From Clostridia bacterium (GTDB taxonomy: Bacteria; Bacillota; Clostridia; Oscillospirales; CAG-272): a DNA stretch of 5,395 bases. Position 1 is the first letter of the stretch. Each line of letters begins with the position of its first letter. Positions 1 to 5,286 of this stretch are shown here, piece after piece. The notes under the pieces were generated by a model. The model was given only the letters and a program-made list of their open reading frames with translations, ran no database searches and had not been told where the DNA came from. Position numbers and translations under genes: made by a program. The stretch spans positions 1 through 5,395 of the forward strand of contig JAFTLM010000315.1 of NCBI GenBank assembly GCA_017455945.1, in the 5' to 3' direction.

Positions 1-111
1 ATACATGTAGATGTACGCACCCTTATCGTCGATGCCTTTTGAAGCACAAGAAGCAAAGACGGCTGTGATTGTGATAAGGGCCATAAGTAAAGCAATAATA
101 CGCTTTGTCAT
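1..111 (-). CDS. Putative lipoprotein, N-terminal fragment (gene runs off the left edge)
   Basis: Reading leftwards from the ATG at 111-109 gives 37 uninterrupted codons. The protein starts MTKRIIALLMALITITAVFA and continues SCASKGIDDKGAY. This is a classic bacterial lipoprotein signal: a short positive n-region (K3, R4), a hydrophobic stretch at residues 5-19, and a lipobox-like F-A-S-C ending at Cys22, which would be lipidated after cleavage. Phe at the -3 position is less usual than Leu or Val but is tolerated in such signals. A strong ribosome site, AGGAGGA (minus strand, about 127-121), lies 9 bases before the ATG, and a near-consensus promoter lies further upstream. The mature part is too short to assign a function; the product is expected on the outer face of the membrane. 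It is divergent from gpr and not in its operon. Confidence 0.8.
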   Translation of the reverse strand, partial: MTKRIIALLMALITITAVFASCASKGIDDKGAYIYMY

Positions 112-162
112 TTTTGTTTTTCCTCCTATAATAACTCTGTTACACAGAATACCATTCAATAC

Positions 163-191
163 ATTATACCATTAAATTCAAAATTTATCAA
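163..191 (-). promoter_or_regulatory. Sigma-A promoter of the lipoprotein gene
   Basis: On the minus strand, a -35 box TTGATA (191-186) is separated by exactly 17 bases from a consensus -10 box TATAAT (168-163). The start site would fall near 156, giving a leader of roughly 45 bases before the ATG at 111. The leader contains the small inverted repeat TCTGT-N3-ACAGA (136-148 on the plus strand) and the ribosome site. Box quality and spacing make this the most convincing vegetative promoter in the window. Confidence 0.75.
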
Positions 192-239
192 CACCATAAA
201 CGCGACAAATTTAATCTTTGGATAAATGCACAATAAAAG

Positions 240-269
240 GTTTAAAAACTGTGCAATTTGAACATATTA
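240..269 (+). promoter_or_regulatory. Possible sigma-G (or sigma-F/G) promoter for gpr
   Basis: GTTTA at 240-244 and CATATTA at 263-269 are 18 bases apart. The published Bacillus sigma-G pattern is GnATr, 18 bases, CATnnTA: the -10 matches fully and the -35 in four of five positions. GTTTA also fits the sigma-F -35 pattern GywTA. In B. subtilis gpr is a forespore gene read by these factors, so the site fits the gene. Against it, the region is AT-rich, which raises chance matches, and the implied leader is about 105 bases. Confidence 0.3.
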
Positions 270-380
270 AAACAGGCGAACCTGCAAAATCGTCAATCGA
301 TAGTATACACCATAGGCGTGTTTTCGTCAACAAAAATATTGTTAATTTTTCAAAAAGTTTACAAAGCGGGGCAAAAAAAG

Positions 381-1139
381 ATGAATTTCGACAGAATAAG
401 AGACTTGGCGTGCGAATGTGAGAGGATAGGAAAACTGCCTTTTGATATAAAAACCGAGGATTTTTTGCATTACAGCCTGTCGCGTCTGGAGCTTAACGAA
501 AACGAGGCTAAGCTTGTGGGACGTCCCTCCGGGCGGTACGTGAGCATTTTTTCGGGAAGCGTCAGCGAGCTTGACGGTGAAAGTGCCTCCGATATATCGG
601 AGGCACTTTCACGAGAACTTGCTCTTATGGCAAAAGCGGTTACGGGTAAGGACGCGTCTTGTTTGAAGGCGGTACTTGCGGGGCTGGGAAATCGGAGCGT
701 GGGCTATGATTCTTTCGGCGCCCGTGTTTGCGAGATGACTGCACCGTCGTCAAGACTTGCCGTTTTCAAGATTGGCGTACCGTCACAAAGCGGATTGACA
801 AGCTCGCGGTTTTTGCGGTGCGTTGCCGATTGTGCAAAAGCCGATTTGGCGGTCGTGCTCGATTCGTTGGTGGCGAAGAGCGAGGAACGGGTGGGCAGGA
901 TTATACAGCTTGCCGACAGCGGGGTAACGGCGGGGAGCGGAGTGGGAAATCACTCGGACAGAATAGACGGAGATGCTTTGGGAATTCCCGTGATAGCCAT
1001 AGGGCTTCCCACCGCCTTGGAAACCGAGGGGAGTCTGATGAAAATGGGCTATCTGGCGGTGTCTGCTCAAGCTGAAAATATCGCAAAATCAGGTGCAAGA
1101 ATAGTCTCTCGGGGAATAGAGATGCTTTTTGCGGATTGA
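381..1139 (+). CDS. gpr: Germination protease Gpr (GPR endopeptidase, MEROPS family A25), compact form
   Basis: Gpr is the forespore protease that starts degradation of small acid-soluble DNA-binding proteins when a spore germinates. The 252-residue product carries the family blocks in order: RDLACE (7-12), GRPSGRYV (47-54), AGLGN and YDSFGARV (100-116), GVPSQSGLTSSR (132-143), ADLAVVLDSLVAKSEERV (154-171), IIQLADSGVTAGSGVGN (174-190) and LGIPVIAIGLPT (200-211). Asp110 and Asp161 line up with the two essential aspartates (127 and 193) of B. megaterium GPR, by comparison from memory. The ATG at 381 is chosen because homology begins right after it. The reading frame stays open back to a TTG at 258, but that stretch looks non-coding. 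The ribosome site is poor (GGGG at 368-371). The protein is much shorter than the usual 320-370 residues: it lacks an evident propeptide, a segment between the two aspartates and most of the region after the LPT motif. It appears monocistronic. Confidence 0.93.
   Translation: MNFDRIRDLACECERIGKLPFDIKTEDFLHYSLSRLELNENEAKLVGRPSGRYVSIFSGSVSELDGESASDISEALSRELALMAKAVTGKDASCLKAVLAGLGNRSVGYDSFGARVCEMTAPSSRLAVFKIGVPSQSGLTSSRFLRCVADCAKADLAVVLDSLVAKSEERVGRIIQLADSGVTAGSGVGNHSDRIDGDALGIPVIAIGLPTALETEGSLMKMGYLAVSAQAENIAKSGARIVSRGIEMLFAD
577..612 (+). repeat. Perfect 36-bp palindrome inside gpr
   Basis: The left arm GTGAAAGTGCCTCCGATA (577-594) is followed directly by its exact reverse complement TATCGGAGGCACTTTCAC (595-612), with no spacer and no mismatch. 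It lies within codons 66-78 of gpr (G-E-S-A-S-D-I-S-E-A-L-S-R) and keeps the frame open. In RNA it would fold into a stem of about 16 pairs with a minimal AUAU loop; in DNA it could extrude as a cruciform. No T-run follows, so it is not a standard terminator. Its role is unknown. Confidence 0.97.
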
Positions 1140-1233
1140 AATCCAAATCGGAACAAATCGTTGTCAAAATTCGAAAAAAATTCCGAAAAAGAAAAAATAT
1201 TTTCTAAAATAAGAAAATTTTTTCAAAAACCTC

Positions 1234-1262
1234 TTTACAAATCGCAAAAAATGTGGTACAAT
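1234..1262 (+). promoter_or_regulatory. Sigma-A promoter (extended -10) of the S24 repressor gene
   Basis: TTTACA (1234-1239), a 17-base spacer and TACAAT (1257-1262), with the TGn extension at 1254-1256, form a strong vegetative promoter. The start site would be near 1269, leaving a leader of about 23 bases that holds the ribosome site AGGAGGA (1279-1285). The A-tracts at 1174-1251 lie upstream and within it and may act as an UP-like or curved element. As with most XRE repressors, autoregulation at this promoter is likely but is inference. Confidence 0.7.
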
Positions 1263-1291
1263 GCACTTGAAAGAGAAAAGGAGGAGTGCAT

Positions 1292-2083
1292 ATGGATTAT
1301 ATCGAAAGAATAAAAAAGATAAAAAGCGAACGCAAAATAACAAATGATATGCTTTCGGAAATGACGGGGATTCCTCTGGGAACACTCAGTAAGATTCTGG
1401 CGGGAATAAGTGATTCGCCAAAGCTGTCAAATATAGTGGCTATCTGTAATTCGCTGGGCTGTTCGCTTGATTACATTATTTTGGGAATACCCGAAAATCT
1501 CAACAACTATACTCTGGAAAACGGCGAGATAAAGCTTATAGAAAATTACAGAAAGCTGGACACTCACGGCAAAGAGCTTTGTGCGTTGGTGATAGACAAG
1601 GAAATGCAGAGAGTTACCTGTTCCGAATACTCGGAGAAGAGCGTTTCCAAGACGCTTTCGCCCGAAGAGGTGCGTTCGAGAATTGCGTCGGCAGGCGTTT
1701 CGTCGCGTTTTGGAAAAAGACCTATTATGCTGTACGACCTTCCTGTTTCGGCAGGCCCCGGAGAATTTCTTGACGAAAGTACGGGAGAGGAGATATACAT
1801 TCCCGACAATACAAAGACCGCCGAGGCGGATTTTGCTTTGAAAATAAAAGGAAACAGTATGGAGACCAAATATAAGGACGGAGATATTCTTCTGGTTTCG
1901 GACTGTGACAGCGTAGAGGTCGGAGAGCCCGGAATATTCCTGCTTGACGGAAACGGATATTTCAAAATATTCGGAGGCGACAGACTTATTTCGCTTAATA
2001 AGGAATACGGAGATATTATGCTTAAGGACTTCCACGACGTGTGGTGCGGCGGAAGAGTTATAGGAAAGCTGAAACGCAGATAA
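1292..2083 (+). CDS. XRE-family repressor with S24 (LexA/CI-type) self-cleaving domain
   Basis: The 263-residue protein is probably a DNA-binding repressor that inactivates itself. Residues 4-65 form an XRE/Cro helix-turn-helix domain (MLSEMTGIPLGTLSKILAG at 20-38, then a CNSLGCSLDYIILG tail). Residues 66-145 are a charged linker, and residues 146-263 are a LexA-like S24 fold. The nucleophile is Ser189 in GNSMET and the general base is Lys225 in GYFKIF; their 36-residue spacing is close to LexA (119/156). The likely self-cleavage bond is Ala154-Gly155 in LPVSAGPGE, so RecA-stimulated cleavage on DNA damage is plausible. The ATG at 1292 is favoured over GTG at 1286 because AGGAGGA ends 6 bases before it. 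The gene has its own promoter and terminator and no phage neighbours. It is not LexA itself, which has a winged-helix DNA-binding domain. Its targets are unknown. Confidence 0.9.
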   Translation: MDYIERIKKIKSERKITNDMLSEMTGIPLGTLSKILAGISDSPKLSNIVAICNSLGCSLDYIILGIPENLNNYTLENGEIKLIENYRKLDTHGKELCALVIDKEMQRVTCSEYSEKSVSKTLSPEEVRSRIASAGVSSRFGKRPIMLYDLPVSAGPGEFLDESTGEEIYIPDNTKTAEADFALKIKGNSMETKYKDGDILLVSDCDSVEVGEPGIFLLDGNGYFKIFGGDRLISLNKEYGDIMLKDFHDVWCGGRVIGKLKRR

Positions 2084-2118
2084 GAGAATTTTACTTCCCG
2101 TTAGGAATTGAATTAAAA

Positions 2119-2156
2119 AAAGGAGATGGCTTGTTAAGCCGTCTCCTTTGCTTTTT
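2119..2156 (+). terminator. Rho-independent terminator after the S24 repressor gene
   Basis: A 14-pair stem (2119-2132 with 2136-2149, core GGAGATGGCTT / AAGCCGTCTCC, one U-G pair) closes on a GTT loop. It is followed by TTTTT at 2152-2156. It lies 35 bases after the repressor stop codon and before the spoIIIA promoter, so it insulates the two units. The A-run at 2115-2121 would supply a U-tail on the other strand, so it could also stop leftward transcription. Confidence 0.9.
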
Positions 2157-2191
2157 AGTTGAATTGCCGCGTATCAACCGTGCCAAACCTG

Positions 2192-2220
2192 TCATAAAAG
2201 CCGTCTTGTCGGCATAATGT
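2192..2220 (+). promoter_or_regulatory. Candidate sigma-E promoter of the spoIIIA operon
   Basis: TCATAAA (2192-2198) and CATAATGT (2213-2220) are 14 bases apart. The Bacillus sigma-E pattern is KMATATT, 14-15 bases, CATACAnT; the matches are five of seven and five of seven defined positions, with the CATA core intact. The start site would fall near 2227, only a few bases before the spoIIIAA ribosome site. The B. subtilis spoIIIA operon is sigma-E driven, and this site lies just after a terminator, where a new promoter is needed. This placement also excludes the ATG at 2217 as a start. Confidence 0.55.
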
Positions 2221-2240
2221 GTATCGGACGAGGTGAGGAC

Positions 2241-3104
2241 ATGGAGAGCTTGATAATAAACAGAAAACGCCTGCCGACGTATATTTCCGAGCTTTTGCCG
2301 AACCGCCTGCTCACGGCACTTGAAAATGCGGGCGAACGGTGGGAGATAGAGGAAATAAGGCTGAGAAAAGGCTGTCCTTTGTGGATTTGCAACGGCAGAA
2401 AAAATATTATGCTTGACGTTACGGTGAGTGCCGAGGAGCTTGAGGAAACGCTGCTTAACGCCTGCGGCGGAGCTCTTTATTCCTGTGCCGAAAGCATTGT
2501 CCGCGGTTTTGTCAGCACCCCTCGGAACGTCAGAGTGGGCGTTTGCGGAGAGTGGACAAAAGGAGGGATAAGAAACATAACCTCCCTTGCGGTCAGAGTC
2601 CCGAGACGGCACAGAACAGACGCTTCGGGAGTAAGAAAATTGCTTGAAGAGTTTAAGATGACCAAAGGATTGCTTCTCTTTTCTCCGCCGTTGGGGGGCA
2701 AAACCAGCTTTTTGAGAGAAATCGCAAGAGAGCTGGCATCGGGGGAGGATCCTTTGCGTGTGGCGGTGGTTGACACACGGGGAGAACTTGGATTTTCGCT
2801 GGACACGCCTTCGCTTAACCTTGATATTCTTTCGGGGTACCCAAGACGGGAGGGACTTGAAATAGCGTCAAGAACACTGGGAGCACAGGTTGTGATATGT
2901 GACGAGATAGGTGCGGTAGAAAACGAGGCTGTAGCCGAGCTTCACGGCGGCGGAGTTCCTCTTGTTGCTTCGGTACACGCCTCCACGCTTGAGGATCTGC
3001 TCTCAAAACGCGGTATAGCCGAGCTTCACAGAGACGGCGTGTTTGGCGGATACCTGGAGCTTGACAGATACCGTACGCCTCCGTACATTGTTCATAGGCG
3101 TTAA
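2241..3104 (+). CDS. spoIIIAA: SpoIIIAA, stage III sporulation ATPase
   Basis: SpoIIIAA is the cytoplasmic, VirB11/secretion-type ATPase of the SpoIIIA-SpoIIQ complex, working in the mother cell next to the membrane subunits. The 287-residue product has the N-terminal domain (about 1-135, with EEIRLRKGCPLWI at 37-49 and GFVSTPRNVRVGVCGE at 89-104) and the ATPase core. The P-loop is SPPLGGKTS at 148-156, followed by FLREIARELA, then DTRGEL (178-183), GYPRREGLEIASR (199-211) and the Walker B VVICDEIG (217-224). A C-terminal VASVHA motif follows. Ser148 occupies the first Gly of the usual GxxxxGK[ST]. ATG 2241 is chosen because GAGGTG (2230-2235) lies 5 bases before it and the putative sigma-E -10 box covers the earlier ATG at 2217. 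The length is slightly below the usual 300 or more. It is the first gene of the operon; an 18-base gap leads to spoIIIAB. Confidence 0.95.
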   Translation: MESLIINRKRLPTYISELLPNRLLTALENAGERWEIEEIRLRKGCPLWICNGRKNIMLDVTVSAEELEETLLNACGGALYSCAESIVRGFVSTPRNVRVGVCGEWTKGGIRNITSLAVRVPRRHRTDASGVRKLLEEFKMTKGLLLFSPPLGGKTSFLREIARELASGEDPLRVAVVDTRGELGFSLDTPSLNLDILSGYPRREGLEIASRTLGAQVVICDEIGAVENEAVAELHGGGVPLVASVHASTLEDLLSKRGIAELHRDGVFGGYLELDRYRTPPYIVHRR

Positions 3105-3122
3105 AAATAGAATGGAGCGAAA

Positions 3123-3551
3123 ATGTTAATTAAGCTGATAGGTGCGGCAATGCTGTTCGCCTGCGGAGGCTATTACTCCAAAACGGCACGTGAAAAAGCC
3201 GAAAAGGAGCTTTCCGAGGTTGAATTTGCTTTGTCGTTGATAGTGCGGATAAAAAGCGAGATAGCCGATTACGGGGTGCCGTTGGGCGAAATATTGAAAA
3301 GTGCCGGCGTAAACGGCGGTTCCGAGGGCGTTTTGAGAGAGCTGACCTGTGAAAAAGTGAAAGAGTGCTTGTGCGATCTGAATTTGATAGGGCGTGGCTA
3401 CGGCAAAGAGGAATTGAGAATATGTGATAAAATTGCGGAAGGACTTGGGGCTTTGAAAAAAGAGACGGAGGCAAGGGTACGTGAAGTGACAGCGATATCG
3501 CGTGTGAAAGGCTACGGAGTTGCCGCGGCGGCGGTCATACTGTTGCTGTGA
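3123..3551 (+). CDS. spoIIIAB: SpoIIIAB, stage III sporulation membrane protein
   Basis: The 142-residue protein has the SpoIIIAB layout: an N-terminal membrane helix (about 2-18, LIKLIGAAMLFACGGYY), a long helical soluble part rich in Lys and Glu (KTAREKAEKELSEVEFALSL onward), and a second membrane helix at the extreme C-terminus (KGYGVAAAAVILLL). The fold resembles GspF-like platform proteins of secretion systems, and in sporulation it is thought to couple the SpoIIIAA ATPase to the membrane complex. It is about 30 residues shorter than the B. subtilis protein of about 171, and the middle appears trimmed. The ribosome site GGAG (3114-3117) is 5 bases before the ATG. Identification rests on layout plus position between spoIIIAA and spoIIIAC; sequence motifs alone would be weaker. 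Confidence 0.88.
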   Translation: MLIKLIGAAMLFACGGYYSKTAREKAEKELSEVEFALSLIVRIKSEIADYGVPLGEILKSAGVNGGSEGVLRELTCEKVKECLCDLNLIGRGYGKEELRICDKIAEGLGALKKETEARVREVTAISRVKGYGVAAAAVILLL

Positions 3552-3578
3552 CCCGCCCTTGCGTGAAAAAGGAGAAAA

Positions 3579-3773
3579 ATGGACATTAGTTTGATATTTA
3601 AAGTGGCGGGGGTAGGACTTTTGGTGGGCATACTGTCGCAGATATTGGCGAAATACGGACGGGACGAGCAGGCTATGTTTGTGGGCTTGGCGGGGATTCT
3701 TACCGCACTTCTTTTTTTGGTGGGCGAGATAGGCGAGCTTTTTGAAAGCGTAAAAGAGGTGTTTGGGCTTTGA
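3579..3773 (+). CDS. spoIIIAC: SpoIIIAC, small stage III sporulation membrane protein
   Basis: At 64 residues this matches the usual SpoIIIAC size (about 65-68). It has two membrane helices (about 5-23 and 33-50) joined by the characteristic short loop LAKYGRDEQAMFVGLAG. The ribosome site AAGGAG (3569-3574) stands 4 bases before the ATG. The stop codon TGA overlaps the TTG start of spoIIIAD by four bases (TTGA), so the two are probably translated together. It is part of the membrane portion of the SpoIIIA complex on the mother-cell side; its precise role in the family is not well defined. Confidence 0.93.
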   Translation: MDISLIFKVAGVGLLVGILSQILAKYGRDEQAMFVGLAGILTALLFLVGEIGELFESVKEVFGL

Positions 3774-4162
3774 ACGTCATAGACACCCTGAAGATATGCG
3801 GAATAGCAATACTGGCGGCAATTTGCGTGTCTGTGGTGAAAAGGATAAATTCAACCTTTGATGTTCCTATGCGGTTGGCGGCGGCAATCGCCTTTTTCGG
3901 CTTGGTGTTGGGAATGTCGGTTCCGCTTTTTGGATACCTGTCGGAGCTTGTTTCCTCCTCAGAGCTTGCGGCGTGGCAGGGCGTGCTTTTCGGTGCGGTG
4001 GGCATAGCCTTTCTCACTCACGTTACAGCTGAAATCTGCAGGGAGTGCGGGGAGGGGAGCCTGTCGGGATACGTAGAGCTGGCGGGAAAAATCGAGATAC
4101 TTATACTGTGCCTTCCTCTTGTGAAGGAGCTTCTTGAGGAGGTGGAAAGGCTTGTGGGTTAG
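3770..4162 (+). CDS. spoIIIAD: SpoIIIAD, stage III sporulation membrane protein
   Basis: The 130-residue product is of normal family length. It has membrane segments at about 7-23, 35-57 and 68-84, and the diagnostic C-terminal block FLTHVTAEICRECGEGSL (81-98), followed by VELAGKIEILILCLPLVKEL. The start is TTG at 3770, inside the spoIIIAC stop; the first in-frame ATG is residue 34, which would remove the first helix. GAGGTG (3756-3761), 8 bases upstream, supports TTG. Its 3' end contains the ribosome site of spoIIIAE, and the two genes overlap by 11 bases. It is a membrane subunit of the SpoIIIA complex related to SpoIIIAC. Confidence 0.95.
   Translation: MNVIDTLKICGIAILAAICVSVVKRINSTFDVPMRLAAAIAFFGLVLGMSVPLFGYLSELVSSSELAAWQGVLFGAVGIAFLTHVTAEICRECGEGSLSGYVELAGKIEILILCLPLVKELLEEVERLVG
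4137..4144 (+). promoter_or_regulatory. Ribosome site of spoIIIAE (sets a TTG start)
   Basis: AGGAGGTG is a full Shine-Dalgarno match lying in the last codons of spoIIIAD. It is 7 bases before the TTG at 4152. The upstream in-frame TTG at 4134 sits before this site and so cannot use it. The choice is confirmed by the signal peptide that begins right at residue 1 of the shorter form. Confidence 0.8.
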
Positions 4163-5285
4163 AATTGTCTTTTTCTTGGCGGCGATTTTTCTGATGTGCC
4201 TGCCTGTTTCGGCGGAAACAGAGGGGCTTGCCGACGTAGAGGCGGAGTTTTCACAGATGATGACAGCGATTCCCGACGACGTTGCAAAGCTTTTGCCCGA
4301 CAGCTTTTTTGACGGTCCTCTTAACGCCGCCGAAGGACTTGACGGCACGCTTGAGCCGAGCTTTTGGTGGAATGTGGTGTGGGGCGAGCTTACGTTCGGA
4401 ATGCGGTCGGTTACTCCGATTTTGCTTTCGATTTTGGCGGTGCTTATCGTTTCTGCCATTGTTTCGACCTTTAAGGATACTCTGCGTTCGGAGGCACTTT
4501 CGAGTGCCGTCGGACTTGCCGTATCGGTGGTTATAGTGTCGTTCCTTGTGAAAAATGCGGTTTCACATATAGAAGCCGTGACGGTTTATTTCGGTAGACT
4601 TTACGACGTCTGTCTGGCTATGCTGCCGGTTATGGGAGCCATTTTGGCTATGGGTGGAAGCGGAATGGCGGCGGTGGCTACCCACGGTGGATTTTTGCTG
4701 GTGCTTGGGGCGTTGGAAGCCTTTGTGGGGCAGGCTTTCGGCGGCATAGCGGGAATGAGCCTCGCTATGACTGCCGCCAACGCGGTCAGCGTTAAATTCA
4801 GACTTTCGGCGGTGGCAAGAGCAGTACGCAAATGCTTTGGAATCTTTTTCGGAGTAATTACGGCAGCGTTGGGCTTTATCATCTCTCTGAAAATAGGCAT
4901 CGCGGCTGCGGGTGACAGTATGGCGATGAGGGGGGCAAAGATTTTTGCATCCAATGCGATACCCATAGTCGGTTCGGCGGTGGGAGATTCGCTGAAAACG
5001 CTGGTCACGGCACTTTCCTATATAAAAAGCGTTTCGGGAGCGGTGGGCATAGTTGTGATATTGCTGTTGGTCCTTCCGGTTTTTCTGAACATATGGCTGT
5101 TTCGTGCCGGGCTTATATTGCTGTCGGGAGCGGCGGAGATGCTGGGGTGCGACAGAGAAAGAGATTTGCTGTCGGGGGTGGTGTCGGTGTACGGATATAT
5201 GCTTGCGGTGGTAGCCGTTACGGCGGTGATATTTATAATAATGATAACTCTGTTTTCAAAGACAGCGTTGGCTTTCGGAGGTTAG
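4152..5285 (+). CDS. spoIIIAE: SpoIIIAE, stage III sporulation polytopic membrane protein
   Basis: SpoIIIAE is the large polytopic subunit of the SpoIIIA complex. The 377-residue product (usual range about 380-400) begins with a clear cleavable signal peptide: W2-R4, hydrophobic 5-17, and V-S-A at 19-21 followed by E22. An acidic extracytoplasmic domain (22-80) follows. Hydrophobic helices then lie at about 87-104, 119-133, 155-175, 180-200, 229-252, 297-325 and 350-368. Family blocks include LPVMGAILAMGGSG (158-171), VRKCFGIFFGVITAALG (225-241) and AKIFASNAIPIVGSAVGDSL (262-281), the last resembling the conserved IPvvGgalsD region. The start is TTG at 4152, set by AGGAGGTG. It overlaps spoIIIAD by 11 bases and is followed after one base by spoIIIAF. 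Its 3' end supplies the spoIIIAF ribosome site. Confidence 0.95.
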   Translation: MWVRIVFFLAAIFLMCLPVSAETEGLADVEAEFSQMMTAIPDDVAKLLPDSFFDGPLNAAEGLDGTLEPSFWWNVVWGELTFGMRSVTPILLSILAVLIVSAIVSTFKDTLRSEALSSAVGLAVSVVIVSFLVKNAVSHIEAVTVYFGRLYDVCLAMLPVMGAILAMGGSGMAAVATHGGFLLVLGALEAFVGQAFGGIAGMSLAMTAANAVSVKFRLSAVARAVRKCFGIFFGVITAALGFIISLKIGIAAAGDSMAMRGAKIFASNAIPIVGSAVGDSLKTLVTALSYIKSVSGAVGIVVILLLVLPVFLNIWLFRAGLILLSGAAEMLGCDRERDLLSGVVSVYGYMLAVVAVTAVIFIIMITLFSKTALAFGG

Positions 5286-5286
5286 A

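Noticed and set aside
258..380. N-terminal extension of Gpr from the in-frame TTG at 258
   Set aside because: No ribosome site precedes it, the added 41 residues look like translated non-coding DNA, the candidate -10 box overlaps it and family homology starts only after 381.
218..421. A 67-codon frame from TTG at 218 running into gpr in another frame
   Set aside because: There is no ribosome site, the composition is non-coding and it overlaps the gpr start. It resembles no known protein.
1151..1163. LexA/SOS box (GAAC...GTTC type) upstream of the repressor
   Set aside because: GAAC-N5-GTTG has the wrong spacer and an imperfect right half compared with the Firmicute CGAAC-N4-GTTCG pattern.
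1191..1224. AT-only hairpin after gpr (GAAAAAATATTTTC ... GAAAATTTTTTC) as a terminator
   Set aside because: The stem is nearly all A-U with a bulge and has no GC core or proper U-tail (AAAAACC follows). It is better explained by the A-tract composition of the gap.
1427..2035. Long minus-strand open frame (202 codons) opposite the repressor
   Set aside because: It is a shadow of the S24 gene, whose plus-strand product has clear domains and catalytic residues. The shadow has no recognisable motifs or start signals.
2091..2612. Minus-strand frame of 173 codons across the terminator and spoIIIAA start
   Set aside because: It runs through a strong terminator and over the spoIIIA promoter and spoIIIAA, with no family resemblance.
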